NCBI GenBank assembly: GCA_017407325.1
Contig: JAFQWV010000025.1
Coordinates: forward strand, 1-52,278
Direction of reading: 5' to 3'
Source of the DNA: Clostridia bacterium
GTDB taxonomy: Bacteria; Bacillota; Clostridia; Christensenellales; Borkfalkiaceae
DNA: 52,278 bases
Below are positions 9,036 to 17,510 of this stretch, piece by piece. Numbering within the stretch: the first letter of the stretch is position 1; each line of letters begins with the position of its first letter. The position numbers were made by a program, and so were the translations under genes. Under the pieces are notes generated by a model, which saw only the letters and a list, made by a program, of their open reading frames with translations, was not told where the DNA came from and made no database searches.

Positions 9036-9491
9036 TTAATTTCTAGTTTTTTGCGAATTTTCAATCAAAGTAATTTTATCAACGCGCTTTTGGTGACGGC
9101 CACCTTCGAATTGAGTAGATAAAAACACCGAAACGATTTGCTTCATTTTTTCAACGTCAATAACTCTTGCACCAAGCGAAATCATATTTGCGTTATTGTG
9201 TTTTCTAGATAGTTCTGCAACGAACGCATCATTACATAGCGCGCATCTTATACCGTTCACTTTGTTTGCGCAAATCCCTATACCAACACCCGTTCCACAA
9301 ATTAAAATTCCACGATCGCATTCGTTAAAGCAAACTGCTTTAGCAACAGGAAACGCAATGTCAGGATAATCGCACGATTCTGTAGTATTCGTGCCGAAAT
9401 CTTTAACTTCAAAACCTTGGTTTACCAAATATTTTACAAGTTCGTTTTTGCAATCAACACCAGCGTGATCGCAACCTATAGCAATTTTCAT
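9036..9491 (-). CDS. rpiB: Ribose-5-phosphate isomerase B
   Basis: 151 residues from the ATG at 9489-9491 (MKIAIGCDHAG). A longer frame to 9533 lies inside the upstream gene. Interconverts ribose 5-phosphate and ribulose 5-phosphate. RpiB/LacAB features are GCDHAG at the N-terminus, YPDIA, the catalytic Cys loop ILICGTGVGI and RKHNNANMISLGAR. The start codon overlaps the stop of the phosphatase gene (ATGA). The order sua5-ywlE-rpiB also occurs in Bacillus subtilis (ywlC-ywlE-ywlF), supporting orthology of all three. Confidence 0.94.
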   Translation of the reverse strand: MKIAIGCDHAGVDCKNELVKYLVNQGFEVKDFGTNTTESCDYPDIAFPVAKAVCFNECDRGILICGTGVGIGICANKVNGIRCALCNDAFVAELSRKHNNANMISLGARVIDVEKMKQIVSVFLSTQFEGGRHQKRVDKITLIENSQKTRN

Positions 9492-9931
9492 GTCTTTAAT
9501 TCTTCCTTTATTAGATTTAGTATTATCGAACAACTTTTATATAGCAACTTTGCAGTTTCAATATAAGCTTCATAATCTTTGCCGTAAGGATCGATTACGT
9601 CGCCGTCAATTTTTGCAAGTTCTGAAACCGTATACAAATTATTAAAGCCGTAAAGCGCATCTTTATGCTTTTTCGTCATACAAATTATGGCGTTATGCGA
9701 TTTCAAAAGTTTTTCCGTTATTTGTTTCGGCAAAAATTTTCTCGGCTTTACCCCTAATTCATTAAGGGCTTTTCTTGCATAACTATTCATTTCAGCTTCA
9801 GTCACAGAAAATCCTGCCGAAGTTACTTTTACGCCTTCGATTTTTTCGTCTTTTATTAATTTTTTAAGTATGCACTCTGCCATTGCGCTACGGCAAGTAT
9901 TGCCGGTGCATACGAACATAATTTTCATCAT
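9488..9931 (-). CDS. ywlE: Low-molecular-weight phosphatase, probable protein arginine phosphatase
   Basis: 147 residues of the LMW protein-tyrosine-phosphatase fold. The active-site loop CTGNTCRS sits at the N-terminus and a general-acid DPYG near the C-terminal third. In Bacillus YwlE, Thr11 of this loop gives arginine-phosphate specificity, whereas classical tyrosine phosphatases have Ile there (CLGNICRS). Here the residue is Thr, and with the second ATG as start it is exactly Thr11 after Cys7. With McsB encoded less than 2 kb away the natural reading is removal of McsB-made phosphoarginine. The Sua5-YwlE-RpiB synteny agrees. The start overlaps the sua5 stop (ATGA). Specificity is inferred from the motif, not tested. 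Confidence 0.88.
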   Translation of the reverse strand: MMKIMFVCTGNTCRSAMAECILKKLIKDEKIEGVKVTSAGFSVTEAEMNSYARKALNELGVKPRKFLPKQITEKLLKSHNAIICMTKKHKDALYGFNNLYTVSELAKIDGDVIDPYGKDYEAYIETAKLLYKSCSIILNLIKEELKT

Positions 9932-10935
9932 TTACCAAAAGCCTTTAAAAATCTGTTATTTACACCGAGAAGTATTTCGTCGGTTATATCGAGTTCAATC
10001 CCGATAATAATGTCGGCTATTTTTTCCCCTTCGTGAAGTAAATAATAAAGTCTATTAGCCATTTGTGCGCCACTTGCGCCAAGATTTAATACGTTATATC
10101 CGTCAAGTTTTTGCGAAATTTTATCTTCACACATAAATACCGGTTTTTTACCGTCAATTTCTGTTTGTTTGTAAAAAGCAATAGCGTTTTCTAAATCATC
10201 CCTTGCAAAAAGCACGGTTTGAACTTTTGGCGCATAATGAAGATATTTCATACCGGGCGAACGAGCTTTTAGACTACTGTCGTCGTTTGCATATTCGCAC
10301 TTACCAACAACTGCTTTAATATCTTCTGCAGTGACAAGTCCTTTTCTTAAAATAACAGGATAATCACCCGTTACGTCAACTACCGTTGATTCTATACCCC
10401 CGTCACACCTTCCACCGTCTAAAATAAGTGGCACGTTATCTTTAAAATCTTCAAAAACGTGTAAAGCCGTTACAGGGCTTGTATGCTTAGAAACGTTAGC
10501 GCTTGGTGCTGCAATAGGTAAATCTACGTACTCTAAAAACTTTTGCGCACTTTCGTGTGACGGAATACGTATTGCCAAAGTGCTAAGCCCACATGAAACA
10601 AGTGGTGAAACCTTGTTTTTTGAATTGTAAACTAAAGTTATAGGCCCCGGGCAAAACTTTTCCCTGATTTTTTTCGCAATATCGTTATCAAAAACGAGTT
10701 CAGTTATGTCGTAATCCTTATGTACGTGAACTATAAGTGGATTATCAAGAGGTCTGTTTTTGGCATCGTAAATAGCCTTTATAGCATCGTCAGAATAAGC
10801 GTTTGCACCTAGTCCGTAAACCGTTTCTGTTGGAAACGCCACCAAACTTCCCCCACTTATCAATTTTTTCGCAAGCTCTAACGAATAGCCGTCTATTTTT
10901 CTTACTGTACTGTCAATATTATCCATAATAAGCAA
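9928..10935 (-). CDS. sua5: Threonylcarbamoyl-AMP synthase (Sua5 type)
   Basis: 335 residues: an N-terminal YrdC domain (about 15-200, with FPTETVYGLGANA and the LDNPLIVHV segment) plus the C-terminal Sua5 domain (about 235-335). It makes threonylcarbamoyl-adenylate from threonine, bicarbonate and ATP for t6A37 of ANN-decoding tRNAs. Two starts are possible: a TTG at 10933-10935 with AAGGCGG six bases upstream, or the ATG at 10924-10926, nine bases further in, with less suitable spacing. It begins just after the dnaB stop, in the same transcript. Confidence 0.94.
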   Translation of the reverse strand: MLIMDNIDSTVRKIDGYSLELAKKLISGGSLVAFPTETVYGLGANAYSDDAIKAIYDAKNRPLDNPLIVHVHKDYDITELVFDNDIAKKIREKFCPGPITLVYNSKNKVSPLVSCGLSTLAIRIPSHESAQKFLEYVDLPIAAPSANVSKHTSPVTALHVFEDFKDNVPLILDGGRCDGGIESTVVDVTGDYPVILRKGLVTAEDIKAVVGKCEYANDDSSLKARSPGMKYLHYAPKVQTVLFARDDLENAIAFYKQTEIDGKKPVFMCEDKISQKLDGYNVLNLGASGAQMANRLYYLLHEGEKIADIIIGIELDITDEILLGVNNRFLKAFGK

Positions 10936-10946
10936 AACTTACCGCC

Positions 10947-12410
10947 TTATTCGTCATCTTCATCGGGTGGAACGAGATCGTTAACGTCAAAATCATCGTC
11001 ATCGTCATAAAGCGCGTCAACTTCGACCTTTTGAGTATTATTATTGCCATACTCAGGTGCTTCTCCACTATAATTAGTAGAGCTGACAAACTTGACGTAT
11101 TCGCCCTTGAATATCAATTCTATTTCGCCACATGTACCGTTTCTGTTTTTAGCAATTATAAGCTCGGTAAGGTTTGGTTTTGCCTTTTTAACGTCTTCAG
11201 GGTCAGCATCTTTATCAGGTCTATGAATAAACAATACTAAGTCAGCGTCTTGTTCGATTGCACCAGATTCTCTTAAGTCTGATAAAACAGGCTTACCGCC
11301 TTTACGTGAAGTTACTTGTCTAGATAACTGCGAAAGTGCGATAACAGGAACGTCAAGCTCCTTTGCAATCATCTTAAGCCCCCTTGAGATGTCGGTTACT
11401 TGTTGTTGACGACTTTCAACGTTCTTTTTGGCTGAATCCATAAGTTGGATATGGTCAACTACAATTAAGTCAAGGCCGTGTCTAAGTTTAAGTCTACGGC
11501 ACTTAGAAAGTATATCTTGTGGGGTTACTTGCGAACTTTCGTCAACGAAAATTTTCGCTTCGTCTATTTGTTTTTGAGCATCCCAAAGTCTTTTATACGA
11601 CTTAGGGTCTTTATCTGTAAGCTTACCCTTTAAAGCATCGTCCATACTGACGTTACCGACTGAACAAAGCATTCTTTGCGCAAGCTCTTGTTTTGTCATT
11701 TCTAGTGCGAAAACGGCAACTACTTTCTTTTCTTTTATTGCAATATGCTCAACTATGTTCATCGCGAGCGTAGTTTTACCAACAGACGGACGCGCCGCCA
11801 AAATGATAAGGTTACCTTTATGTAATCCGTTAGTCATATAGTCAAGACGGTAAAATCCGGTTTTTAATCCGATAAAGTAATCTTTATTCTTTTCAATTTG
11901 CTCAAACATTTCAATAACCGGTTGTGCGTAAGCACTAAGTCTATCAAGTCCGTGCTTTTGATTATCTTCAGAAATATCGAAAATAGTTTGTTCAGCAAAC
12001 GAGAGAGATTTTTTACTGTCTAAGCTCTGCGTTGCATCTTCAATTATTTTGTTAGAGCCTGTAATCAGTCGACGTAAAACGCCGTCACGTTTAACGATAT
12101 CAAGATATTGCGAAAAGTTTGCCGACGACGGGATAATTCTCGTAAGCTCCGTAAGATACAAAATACCACCGACTTTTTCTAAGACGGCATTTTTTTGCAA
12201 AATATCAGATAACGTAACGAGATCTACAGGCACGTTAGAATTATAGACGTCTTGAATCGCTTCAAAAATAAGTCTGTGAGATTCCACTAAGAAATCGTCG
12301 ACTTTAAGCGAAGTTATTATGTCTGGCTGAACAACTTGGTCTATCAAAATACAGCCAAGTATGGATTGCTCAGCTTCAAGATTGTAAGGCATAGCATTAT
12401 TTTTTGCCAT
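10947..12410 (-). CDS. dnaB: Replicative DNA helicase DnaB (DnaC in Bacillus)
   Basis: 487 residues from the ATG at 12408-12410 (MAKNNAMPYN), preceded by AAAAGGTGAATA. A longer frame to 12452 lies in the pepF end. Hexameric 5'-3' replication helicase. The N-terminal domain (MPYNLEAEQSILGCIL) is followed by the RecA-like domain with Walker A ARPSVGKT, LEMTKQELAQRM, VVDHIQLM and SDLRESGAIEQDAD. The C-terminal tail is a very acidic DDDDDFDVNDLVPPDEDDE stretch. The likely loader DnaI and its partner DnaD are encoded on the other strand about 10 kb away. Confidence 0.96.
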   Translation of the reverse strand: MAKNNAMPYNLEAEQSILGCILIDQVVQPDIITSLKVDDFLVESHRLIFEAIQDVYNSNVPVDLVTLSDILQKNAVLEKVGGILYLTELTRIIPSSANFSQYLDIVKRDGVLRRLITGSNKIIEDATQSLDSKKSLSFAEQTIFDISEDNQKHGLDRLSAYAQPVIEMFEQIEKNKDYFIGLKTGFYRLDYMTNGLHKGNLIILAARPSVGKTTLAMNIVEHIAIKEKKVVAVFALEMTKQELAQRMLCSVGNVSMDDALKGKLTDKDPKSYKRLWDAQKQIDEAKIFVDESSQVTPQDILSKCRRLKLRHGLDLIVVDHIQLMDSAKKNVESRQQQVTDISRGLKMIAKELDVPVIALSQLSRQVTSRKGGKPVLSDLRESGAIEQDADLVLFIHRPDKDADPEDVKKAKPNLTELIIAKNRNGTCGEIELIFKGEYVKFVSSTNYSGEAPEYGNNNTQKVEVDALYDDDDDFDVNDLVPPDEDDE

Positions 12411-12423
12411 ATTATTCACCTTT

Positions 12424-14196
12424 TTAGAGTTTTTCAAATTCTTCAAGCGCATTTTTGAAAGAGTTCATAGCACTTTCAAACGCGCAGGTTTTCGTAAGAT
12501 CTACGCCGGCAAGCTTTAAAAGCTCTACAGGGCTATCGCTTCCACCCGACGATAAAAATTTATAATAATCTTTGACGGCGTTTTCGCCTTCAGAGTAAAT
12601 TCTTTCAGCAATAGAAATTGCACTTATAATCCCAGTTGCGTACTTATAAACGTAGAAAGCACGGTAAAAATGCGGTATTCTTGCCCATTCGTACTTAATT
12701 TCGTCATCACTTATTACGCTTTCGCCATAATATTCTTGGTTAAGACCTAAGTAAATTTCATTGAGAAGGTCTTTCGTAAGTGGAATATTTTGTTCGGCTA
12801 AACTGTGAACTTTATACTCAAATTCAGCAAACATCGTTTGACGGAAAAGCGTTCCCTTAATCATATCCATATAGTATGAAAGCAAGAACTTTTTAAGCAT
12901 AACGTCGTCAGTATTTTTCAACATATATTTAAGCAGTAATACTTCGTTTACAGTGCTTGCAACTTCTGCTACGAAAATCTTATAGTCCGCCTTTGACTGT
13001 GGCTGGTTTTTGCTAGAGAAATAACTGTGCATTGAGTGACCAAGCTCGTGCGCAATCGTAAAAATATCGTGTGTTGTTTTTTGATAATTCAAAAGTACGT
13101 ACGGATGCTTGATAGCATAGACGTGAATACTGTACGCGCCACTTCTTTTATTTTCCGTTTCAAAAACGTCCATCCATCTTTCGTCAAACGCACGTTGTAA
13201 CAAGTCTTGGTATTCTTTTCCTAACGGTTCAAGCCCTTTTTTGACAAGTTTAAACGCATCGACAAAATCAAGCTTTAAATCTTGATTTTCAACGATAGGA
13301 ACGTACATATCGTACATGTGCATTTCGTCAAGTTTAAGTGTTTTCTTTTTATTTTCAACGTACTTGTGTAAAATAGGCAAAGCTTTATTGGTTGCAGAAA
13401 TCAAATTATCGTAAACGACTTTGTCAACGTCCTCAGAAATGAGCGCGCGTTCTAGACAAGAATTATATTTCCTTGCGCGAGTTAGAAAAACGTTTTTGTT
13501 TACGTTACCGATATAAGTTGCTGAAATAGTGTTGAGTAAACCGTAATATGCATTATAATAAGCCTTAAATGCTTTTTCACGAACTGTTCTATCGCTTGAT
13601 TGCAATAAAACGCTGTAAGTTCCGTGCGTAACTTTCAACTTTTCACCGTCTACCTCAAGTTCAGGAAATGGCAAATCTGCATTATCAATCATTGAGAAAA
13701 TTGAGTGAAAACCTTGGAAAACTTGTCCACCAAGCGCAAGCACGCTTTCAGTTTCTTTCGATAAAACGTGTGGCTTTGACTTGATTATATTTTTTAGTTC
13801 ATAATCGTAATCTGAAAAGCGCTCGTCTTTTATAAACGACATAAGCTTTTCTTCAGAAAGCGCAGTAAGCTCAGGCATAATAAACGCCGTACTTGAACTA
13901 AACGTTACTTCAAGTGAATCAATCTGCGACATTTTTCCGTTATAGAAAGAATTTGCAGTATCTTCGTCATGACGCATAAACGCATAAACACTGAGTTTTT
14001 CAAGTTTTAAAGCAACCCTGTCGAGTTCCTTAAAGCATTCTAAAAGAGTATCTGCATCTGAAAGCTTTTGCTCGTATTTAGAAAAATCAAGTTCAGAGCT
14101 TACTTCATCAAAAAGCTCGTCCCATTCTTTTTCGGATGCAAATATTTCTTCAATATTCCATTTATACTCAGTTTTTACGTCAATTCTTTTAGTCAT
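12424..14196 (-). CDS. pepF: Oligoendopeptidase F
   Basis: 590-residue cytoplasmic M3-family zinc metallopeptidase that degrades oligopeptides. The active site is TIAHELGHSMHSYF (HExxH), with the downstream Glu ligand about 25 residues later in AEVASTVNE. Length is normal for PepF. Start is the ATG at 14194-14196 (MTKRIDVKTEYKWNIEEIF) with AAGGGGA upstream; a frame extension to 14220 is not needed. It lies between degV and dnaB in the same direction with short gaps. Confidence 0.95.
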   Translation of the reverse strand: MTKRIDVKTEYKWNIEEIFASEKEWDELFDEVSSELDFSKYEQKLSDADTLLECFKELDRVALKLEKLSVYAFMRHDEDTANSFYNGKMSQIDSLEVTFSSSTAFIMPELTALSEEKLMSFIKDERFSDYDYELKNIIKSKPHVLSKETESVLALGGQVFQGFHSIFSMIDNADLPFPELEVDGEKLKVTHGTYSVLLQSSDRTVREKAFKAYYNAYYGLLNTISATYIGNVNKNVFLTRARKYNSCLERALISEDVDKVVYDNLISATNKALPILHKYVENKKKTLKLDEMHMYDMYVPIVENQDLKLDFVDAFKLVKKGLEPLGKEYQDLLQRAFDERWMDVFETENKRSGAYSIHVYAIKHPYVLLNYQKTTHDIFTIAHELGHSMHSYFSSKNQPQSKADYKIFVAEVASTVNEVLLLKYMLKNTDDVMLKKFLLSYYMDMIKGTLFRQTMFAEFEYKVHSLAEQNIPLTKDLLNEIYLGLNQEYYGESVISDDEIKYEWARIPHFYRAFYVYKYATGIISAISIAERIYSEGENAVKDYYKFLSSGGSDSPVELLKLAGVDLTKTCAFESAMNSFKNALEEFEKL

Positions 14197-14237
14197 AATT
14201 CCCCTTTCGAAAAGGCGCATACGCCCTTTCAGCTAAA

Positions 14238-15083
14238 TTATTCAGTAATAAACAATACTCCAAGTGTATTTTTTCCACAGTGAGACGAAATTGTTGTTCC
14301 TGCTTTTGAAACGACAACTTGGTCAAACTCGAAAACTTCTTTAACTTTGTTTAACACCATTTCAACGTACTCGTCGTCAGCATTGCAGTGTGTAATAAAT
14401 GCTAAAGATTTGTCGTAAGAAGTGTATTCTGCCGCTAAATCATTAACGTAACTATCAAGCGAGCGTCTCATATTTCCTTGATACTTTTTCTTAACCTTAA
14501 GCGCACCGTCAACCATTGAAAGGTGTGGGTGTAATTTTAAGAGTTTAGCACCGATGAATTGAGCCAAAGAACATCTTCCACCCTTATGTAAAAAATCTAA
14601 ACGGTCAACAACGAAAGAGGTTTGAATTTTATCAACAAGCTTTAAAATTTCTTCGTAAGTTTCCTTAACGCTCTTACCTTCACTAAGCATTTTTGCCGCT
14701 TTTATGATAAGTAAACCTTGACCGGTAGAAAGTTGCTTAGAGTCAACGACGTAAACGTTACCAAGTTCTTTTCCTGCGTTCGTTGCGTTTTGGTTGCAAG
14801 ATGAAAGCTTTGAAGAAATATTAAAGTGAATAACTTCCTTACCTTCATCAACGAAAGGCTTAAAAAATTCCTTATATTCTTCAATAGAAGTTGCAGCGGT
14901 TTTAGGAAGATCGCCACCATTATCAACGTGAGCCAAAACTTGCTCAACGTTAATGTCAATATTGTCAGAGTATTCTTTACCGTCTAAAACTATAGTAAGT
15001 GCTTTAATAACAACTCCATATTCGGCAATTTGTTCTTGCGTTAAATCGCAAGTTGAATCAGATGTAATTACGTATTTTTGCAT
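14238..15083 (-). CDS. DegV family protein (fatty-acid binding)
   Basis: 281 residues. DegV/FakB-type proteins bind a single fatty acid, and some present it to the FakA kinase for phospholipid synthesis. The N-terminal YVITSDSTCDLT, the TAATSIEEYKEFF segment, HFNISSKLSSCNQNA and the C-terminal ISSHCGKNTLGVLF are all family features. AAAGGAG lies just before the ATG. No fakA is visible in the window, so whether this copy is a true FakB is unknown. Part of the lepB-degV-pepF-dnaB run. Confidence 0.9.
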   Translation of the reverse strand: MQKYVITSDSTCDLTQEQIAEYGVVIKALTIVLDGKEYSDNIDINVEQVLAHVDNGGDLPKTAATSIEEYKEFFKPFVDEGKEVIHFNISSKLSSCNQNATNAGKELGNVYVVDSKQLSTGQGLLIIKAAKMLSEGKSVKETYEEILKLVDKIQTSFVVDRLDFLHKGGRCSLAQFIGAKLLKLHPHLSMVDGALKVKKKYQGNMRRSLDSYVNDLAAEYTSYDKSLAFITHCNADDEYVEMVLNKVKEVFEFDQVVVSKAGTTISSHCGKNTLGVLFITE

Positions 15084-15106
15084 AATGTTCTCCTTTGATT
15101 GTCAAA

Positions 15107-15769
15107 TTAAAAAATTCTAAAAAGATACCTAATAACAGTTTCTTTATTATTAATTACAAATTGTGGAACAACACCTAAAATGAGACGTTCATCCACCATA
15201 CCAATAGTTCCACGACTATCATTTGAAACAGGCCTATTATCACCTAAAACAAAATAATGATTTTCGGGAACTTTAGTTCCTTCTACGTTATCTTCAAAGT
15301 CAAAAATTGAGTGTAACGTATAAGTTTTTCCTTTAGCATACGGCTCGTCAAGCTCAGTTTTAACGAAGTTTTCACCGTCGAAATATCCACGGCTAACAAT
15401 ACCGTTTTCCCAATAAACCGTTTCACCTTCACACGCAATAATTCGTTTGATATAAAATGTTTTTTGTCCGTTTTCGTCAAGTTGATAGTGAATATTTCCT
15501 TTTTCATCGATTGTTGCTGCATAAAATACTATAACGTCACCGTTTTTAGGTTCGTAAAGCTTATTTACAAGCAACAAATCACCACTTTGAAGTGTATCAC
15601 ACATAGACGTTCCACTTACAATTACCGACGAAAACACAAAAACTCTCAAAAGTACAAGGCACGCTAAAATAACGATAAAAGACCAAAAAAACAAATCTAA
15701 CGATCGACTTGCTTCCCGTTCTCTACTTAATTTAAGATCTATTAAGTTTTCCCTTACCTTATACCACAT
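15107..15769 (-). CDS. lepB: Signal peptidase I
   Basis: 220-residue membrane-bound protease that removes signal peptides. One N-terminal membrane segment (about 27-48) is followed by the catalytic-Ser motif VSGTSMCDTL, a Lys-containing FYIKRIIACEGE (Ser/Lys dyad) and the GDNRPVSNDSRGTIGMV box. The domain arrangement is that of single-pass Firmicute SipS/SipT-like enzymes. No clear ribosome binding site precedes the ATG. It starts nine bases after the stop of the alpha/beta-hydrolase-fold gene, suggesting coupling. Confidence 0.95.
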   Translation of the reverse strand: MWYKVRENLIDLKLSREREASRSLDLFFWSFIVILACLVLLRVFVFSSVIVSGTSMCDTLQSGDLLLVNKLYEPKNGDVIVFYAATIDEKGNIHYQLDENGQKTFYIKRIIACEGETVYWENGIVSRGYFDGENFVKTELDEPYAKGKTYTLHSIFDFEDNVEGTKVPENHYFVLGDNRPVSNDSRGTIGMVDERLILGVVPQFVINNKETVIRYLFRIF

Positions 15770-15778
15770 ACAAATAAC

Positions 15779-17494
15779 TTAAATCATCAAAATATTGTTA
15801 AATACACATCTGGTTTCCGCTTCGATTCTAAACGCGCAAACAGACGAATAATCTTTTATCGGTCTACCAACCAAAGATTTAAAATCGGTCGCCTTAACCA
15901 AGATATTTTGCCAAACCTTTGCACCAGAAATCGCAATTTTAGCAAAATATTCTGCTTCGTTACCTTTTTCATCTCCCGTCATAAAGACAAGATCAAGCTC
16001 GGTATCATCCTCACAATAAACGTCCATTTTTACAAGCGAGCTATCGTCAAGATTTAAAAAATTTGGGTTTACTTTATAACTTATAAGCCCGTATTTTGAC
16101 GAAACGCCGTTAATTTCATTAGGGCCCTGCACCGTTAAAATATAATCTTCATCACAAAAATAAAGACCGGCAGATGAATATTTTTTTACGTCAAATACTG
16201 AAAAACTGCTTAATTTATCCTTAGCTGAATAAACAAGTTTATTGGCACGTGACACAACCTTATCAATCTTTTTGTACTGAATTTTTGAACAAACCGTAAT
16301 GCCGTTTTTATACTCAACAAGCCCGAAACAAACTAAAAATTCGGCGTTACCTTTTATTTTATACGCAAAATTTTTCTCAGTTTCAGTCGGACTTTTTAGT
16401 TCAGTCATCATATTCCAATCGCGATATGCAGGATTTAAACAACCTTCACTAACGTAAACCGAAACTCGCTTAGTTCTCTTTGTATCCGTATAGTTTATCG
16501 AAAGCCTTGCATTTACTTCATTACCTTTTACGTCAAACGTAAGCTTTGGCTCAAAAGGTATTGCAATTTTGAAATCGAGTAAATATTTTGCCAAAAACAA
16601 ATCGACGTTTCTCATACAAGGCTTATCTAAAACACTTCTAAGCCTTGGCGCGTAGCAATTAAATCTTAGACACCCTGAAGCTTCAATATCGTCAGAGTGA
16701 ACTCTCAAAAGCGTATCAACCGACCTATCTATATCGAAATCGGGGCTGTTAGTTGCCGTCTGAAAAAGCACAGGACAAACAACGTTTTGAGCATACGCCT
16801 GAACTTCAACACCTGCTAAAAATCTGATTCTTTCAGGATCTTTTTCGATATCGTCGTCAACTGAATACTTAAATTTACCTTTATACGCGCGCCAGCCTGC
16901 ACCGAATAGAGAAACAAAACAATCAACTCTACTATCCGTTCCACAAAGCATCCAACCAATATTCGAACCGTTCCTTACGCCTAGCACGCCTATTTTTCCA
17001 ACACCGTCTTGAATTTTTAAGTAGGAAAGGGCATATTTCATAACGGCTACCCACTCGTACCAACAAGTTTCTTTAGCAGTTTCTTTTACTTTGTTTAAAG
17101 TAAGCTCACAATTTTCAAAAGTAGCAAAATCAACGTTGCTTGGATAAGCAGTAAAATTCTCACCGTCACCTATTCCGCCATAATCGACCGTCAATACGTT
17201 GTATCCTTGCTTAAAATACATATTTATAAGCTCGTAATTTATAGGCTCGTATAAATCTTGTACAATAAGTAGCGTACCTTTTGGCTGTCTTTTACCGTTA
17301 GGTTTATTAAACGCATAAACACCGTAAATAGAAACGCGACCTTTACCCGTATCTCTTCCTAAAAATTTTACGCTACGAATAAAGCCACTAGAGAAAGGCT
17401 CTTCACTAATAACCGTTTCCATAAGCGGAAGATCGCTTTCAAAGTCTTTCCACAGCATTTGCGGTGAATAAATGATAGTGTTTACTTCTTCCAT
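15779..17494 (-). CDS. Alpha/beta-hydrolase-fold protein with unusual nucleophile elbow
   Basis: 571 residues from the ATG at 17492-17494, with GGAG seven bases upstream. Residues about 30-330 look like an acetylxylan-esterase/dienelactone-hydrolase-type fold: GTLLIVQDLYEP strand, NVLTVDYGGIGDG, a KIGVLGVRNGSNIGWML elbow and a CPVLFQTATNSPDFDIDRS segment. Residues about 345-571 look like beta-rich accessory domains, possibly carbohydrate-binding-like. No signal peptide is visible. In the elbow the GxSxG pattern reads GVRNG (172-176), so the usual catalytic Ser is Arg174; the nearby Ser177 is displaced. It may be a non-catalytic relative or use another nucleophile. Substrate unknown. It overlaps no other gene and leads directly into lepB. 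Confidence 0.6.
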   Translation of the reverse strand: MEEVNTIIYSPQMLWKDFESDLPLMETVISEEPFSSGFIRSVKFLGRDTGKGRVSIYGVYAFNKPNGKRQPKGTLLIVQDLYEPINYELINMYFKQGYNVLTVDYGGIGDGENFTAYPSNVDFATFENCELTLNKVKETAKETCWYEWVAVMKYALSYLKIQDGVGKIGVLGVRNGSNIGWMLCGTDSRVDCFVSLFGAGWRAYKGKFKYSVDDDIEKDPERIRFLAGVEVQAYAQNVVCPVLFQTATNSPDFDIDRSVDTLLRVHSDDIEASGCLRFNCYAPRLRSVLDKPCMRNVDLFLAKYLLDFKIAIPFEPKLTFDVKGNEVNARLSINYTDTKRTKRVSVYVSEGCLNPAYRDWNMMTELKSPTETEKNFAYKIKGNAEFLVCFGLVEYKNGITVCSKIQYKKIDKVVSRANKLVYSAKDKLSSFSVFDVKKYSSAGLYFCDEDYILTVQGPNEINGVSSKYGLISYKVNPNFLNLDDSSLVKMDVYCEDDTELDLVFMTGDEKGNEAEYFAKIAISGAKVWQNILVKATDFKSLVGRPIKDYSSVCAFRIEAETRCVFNNILMI

Positions 17495-17510
17495 AAAAAC
17501 TCCGTAAAAA

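Noticed and set aside
9488..9931. Phosphatase as a protein-tyrosine phosphatase
   Set aside because: The active-site loop has Thr where tyrosine phosphatases have Ile, and gene context matches YwlE; kept as probable arginine phosphatase.
14205..14232. Hairpin between degV and pepF as a terminator
   Set aside because: The stem is interrupted by mismatches and the T-run is short; the genes are probably cotranscribed.
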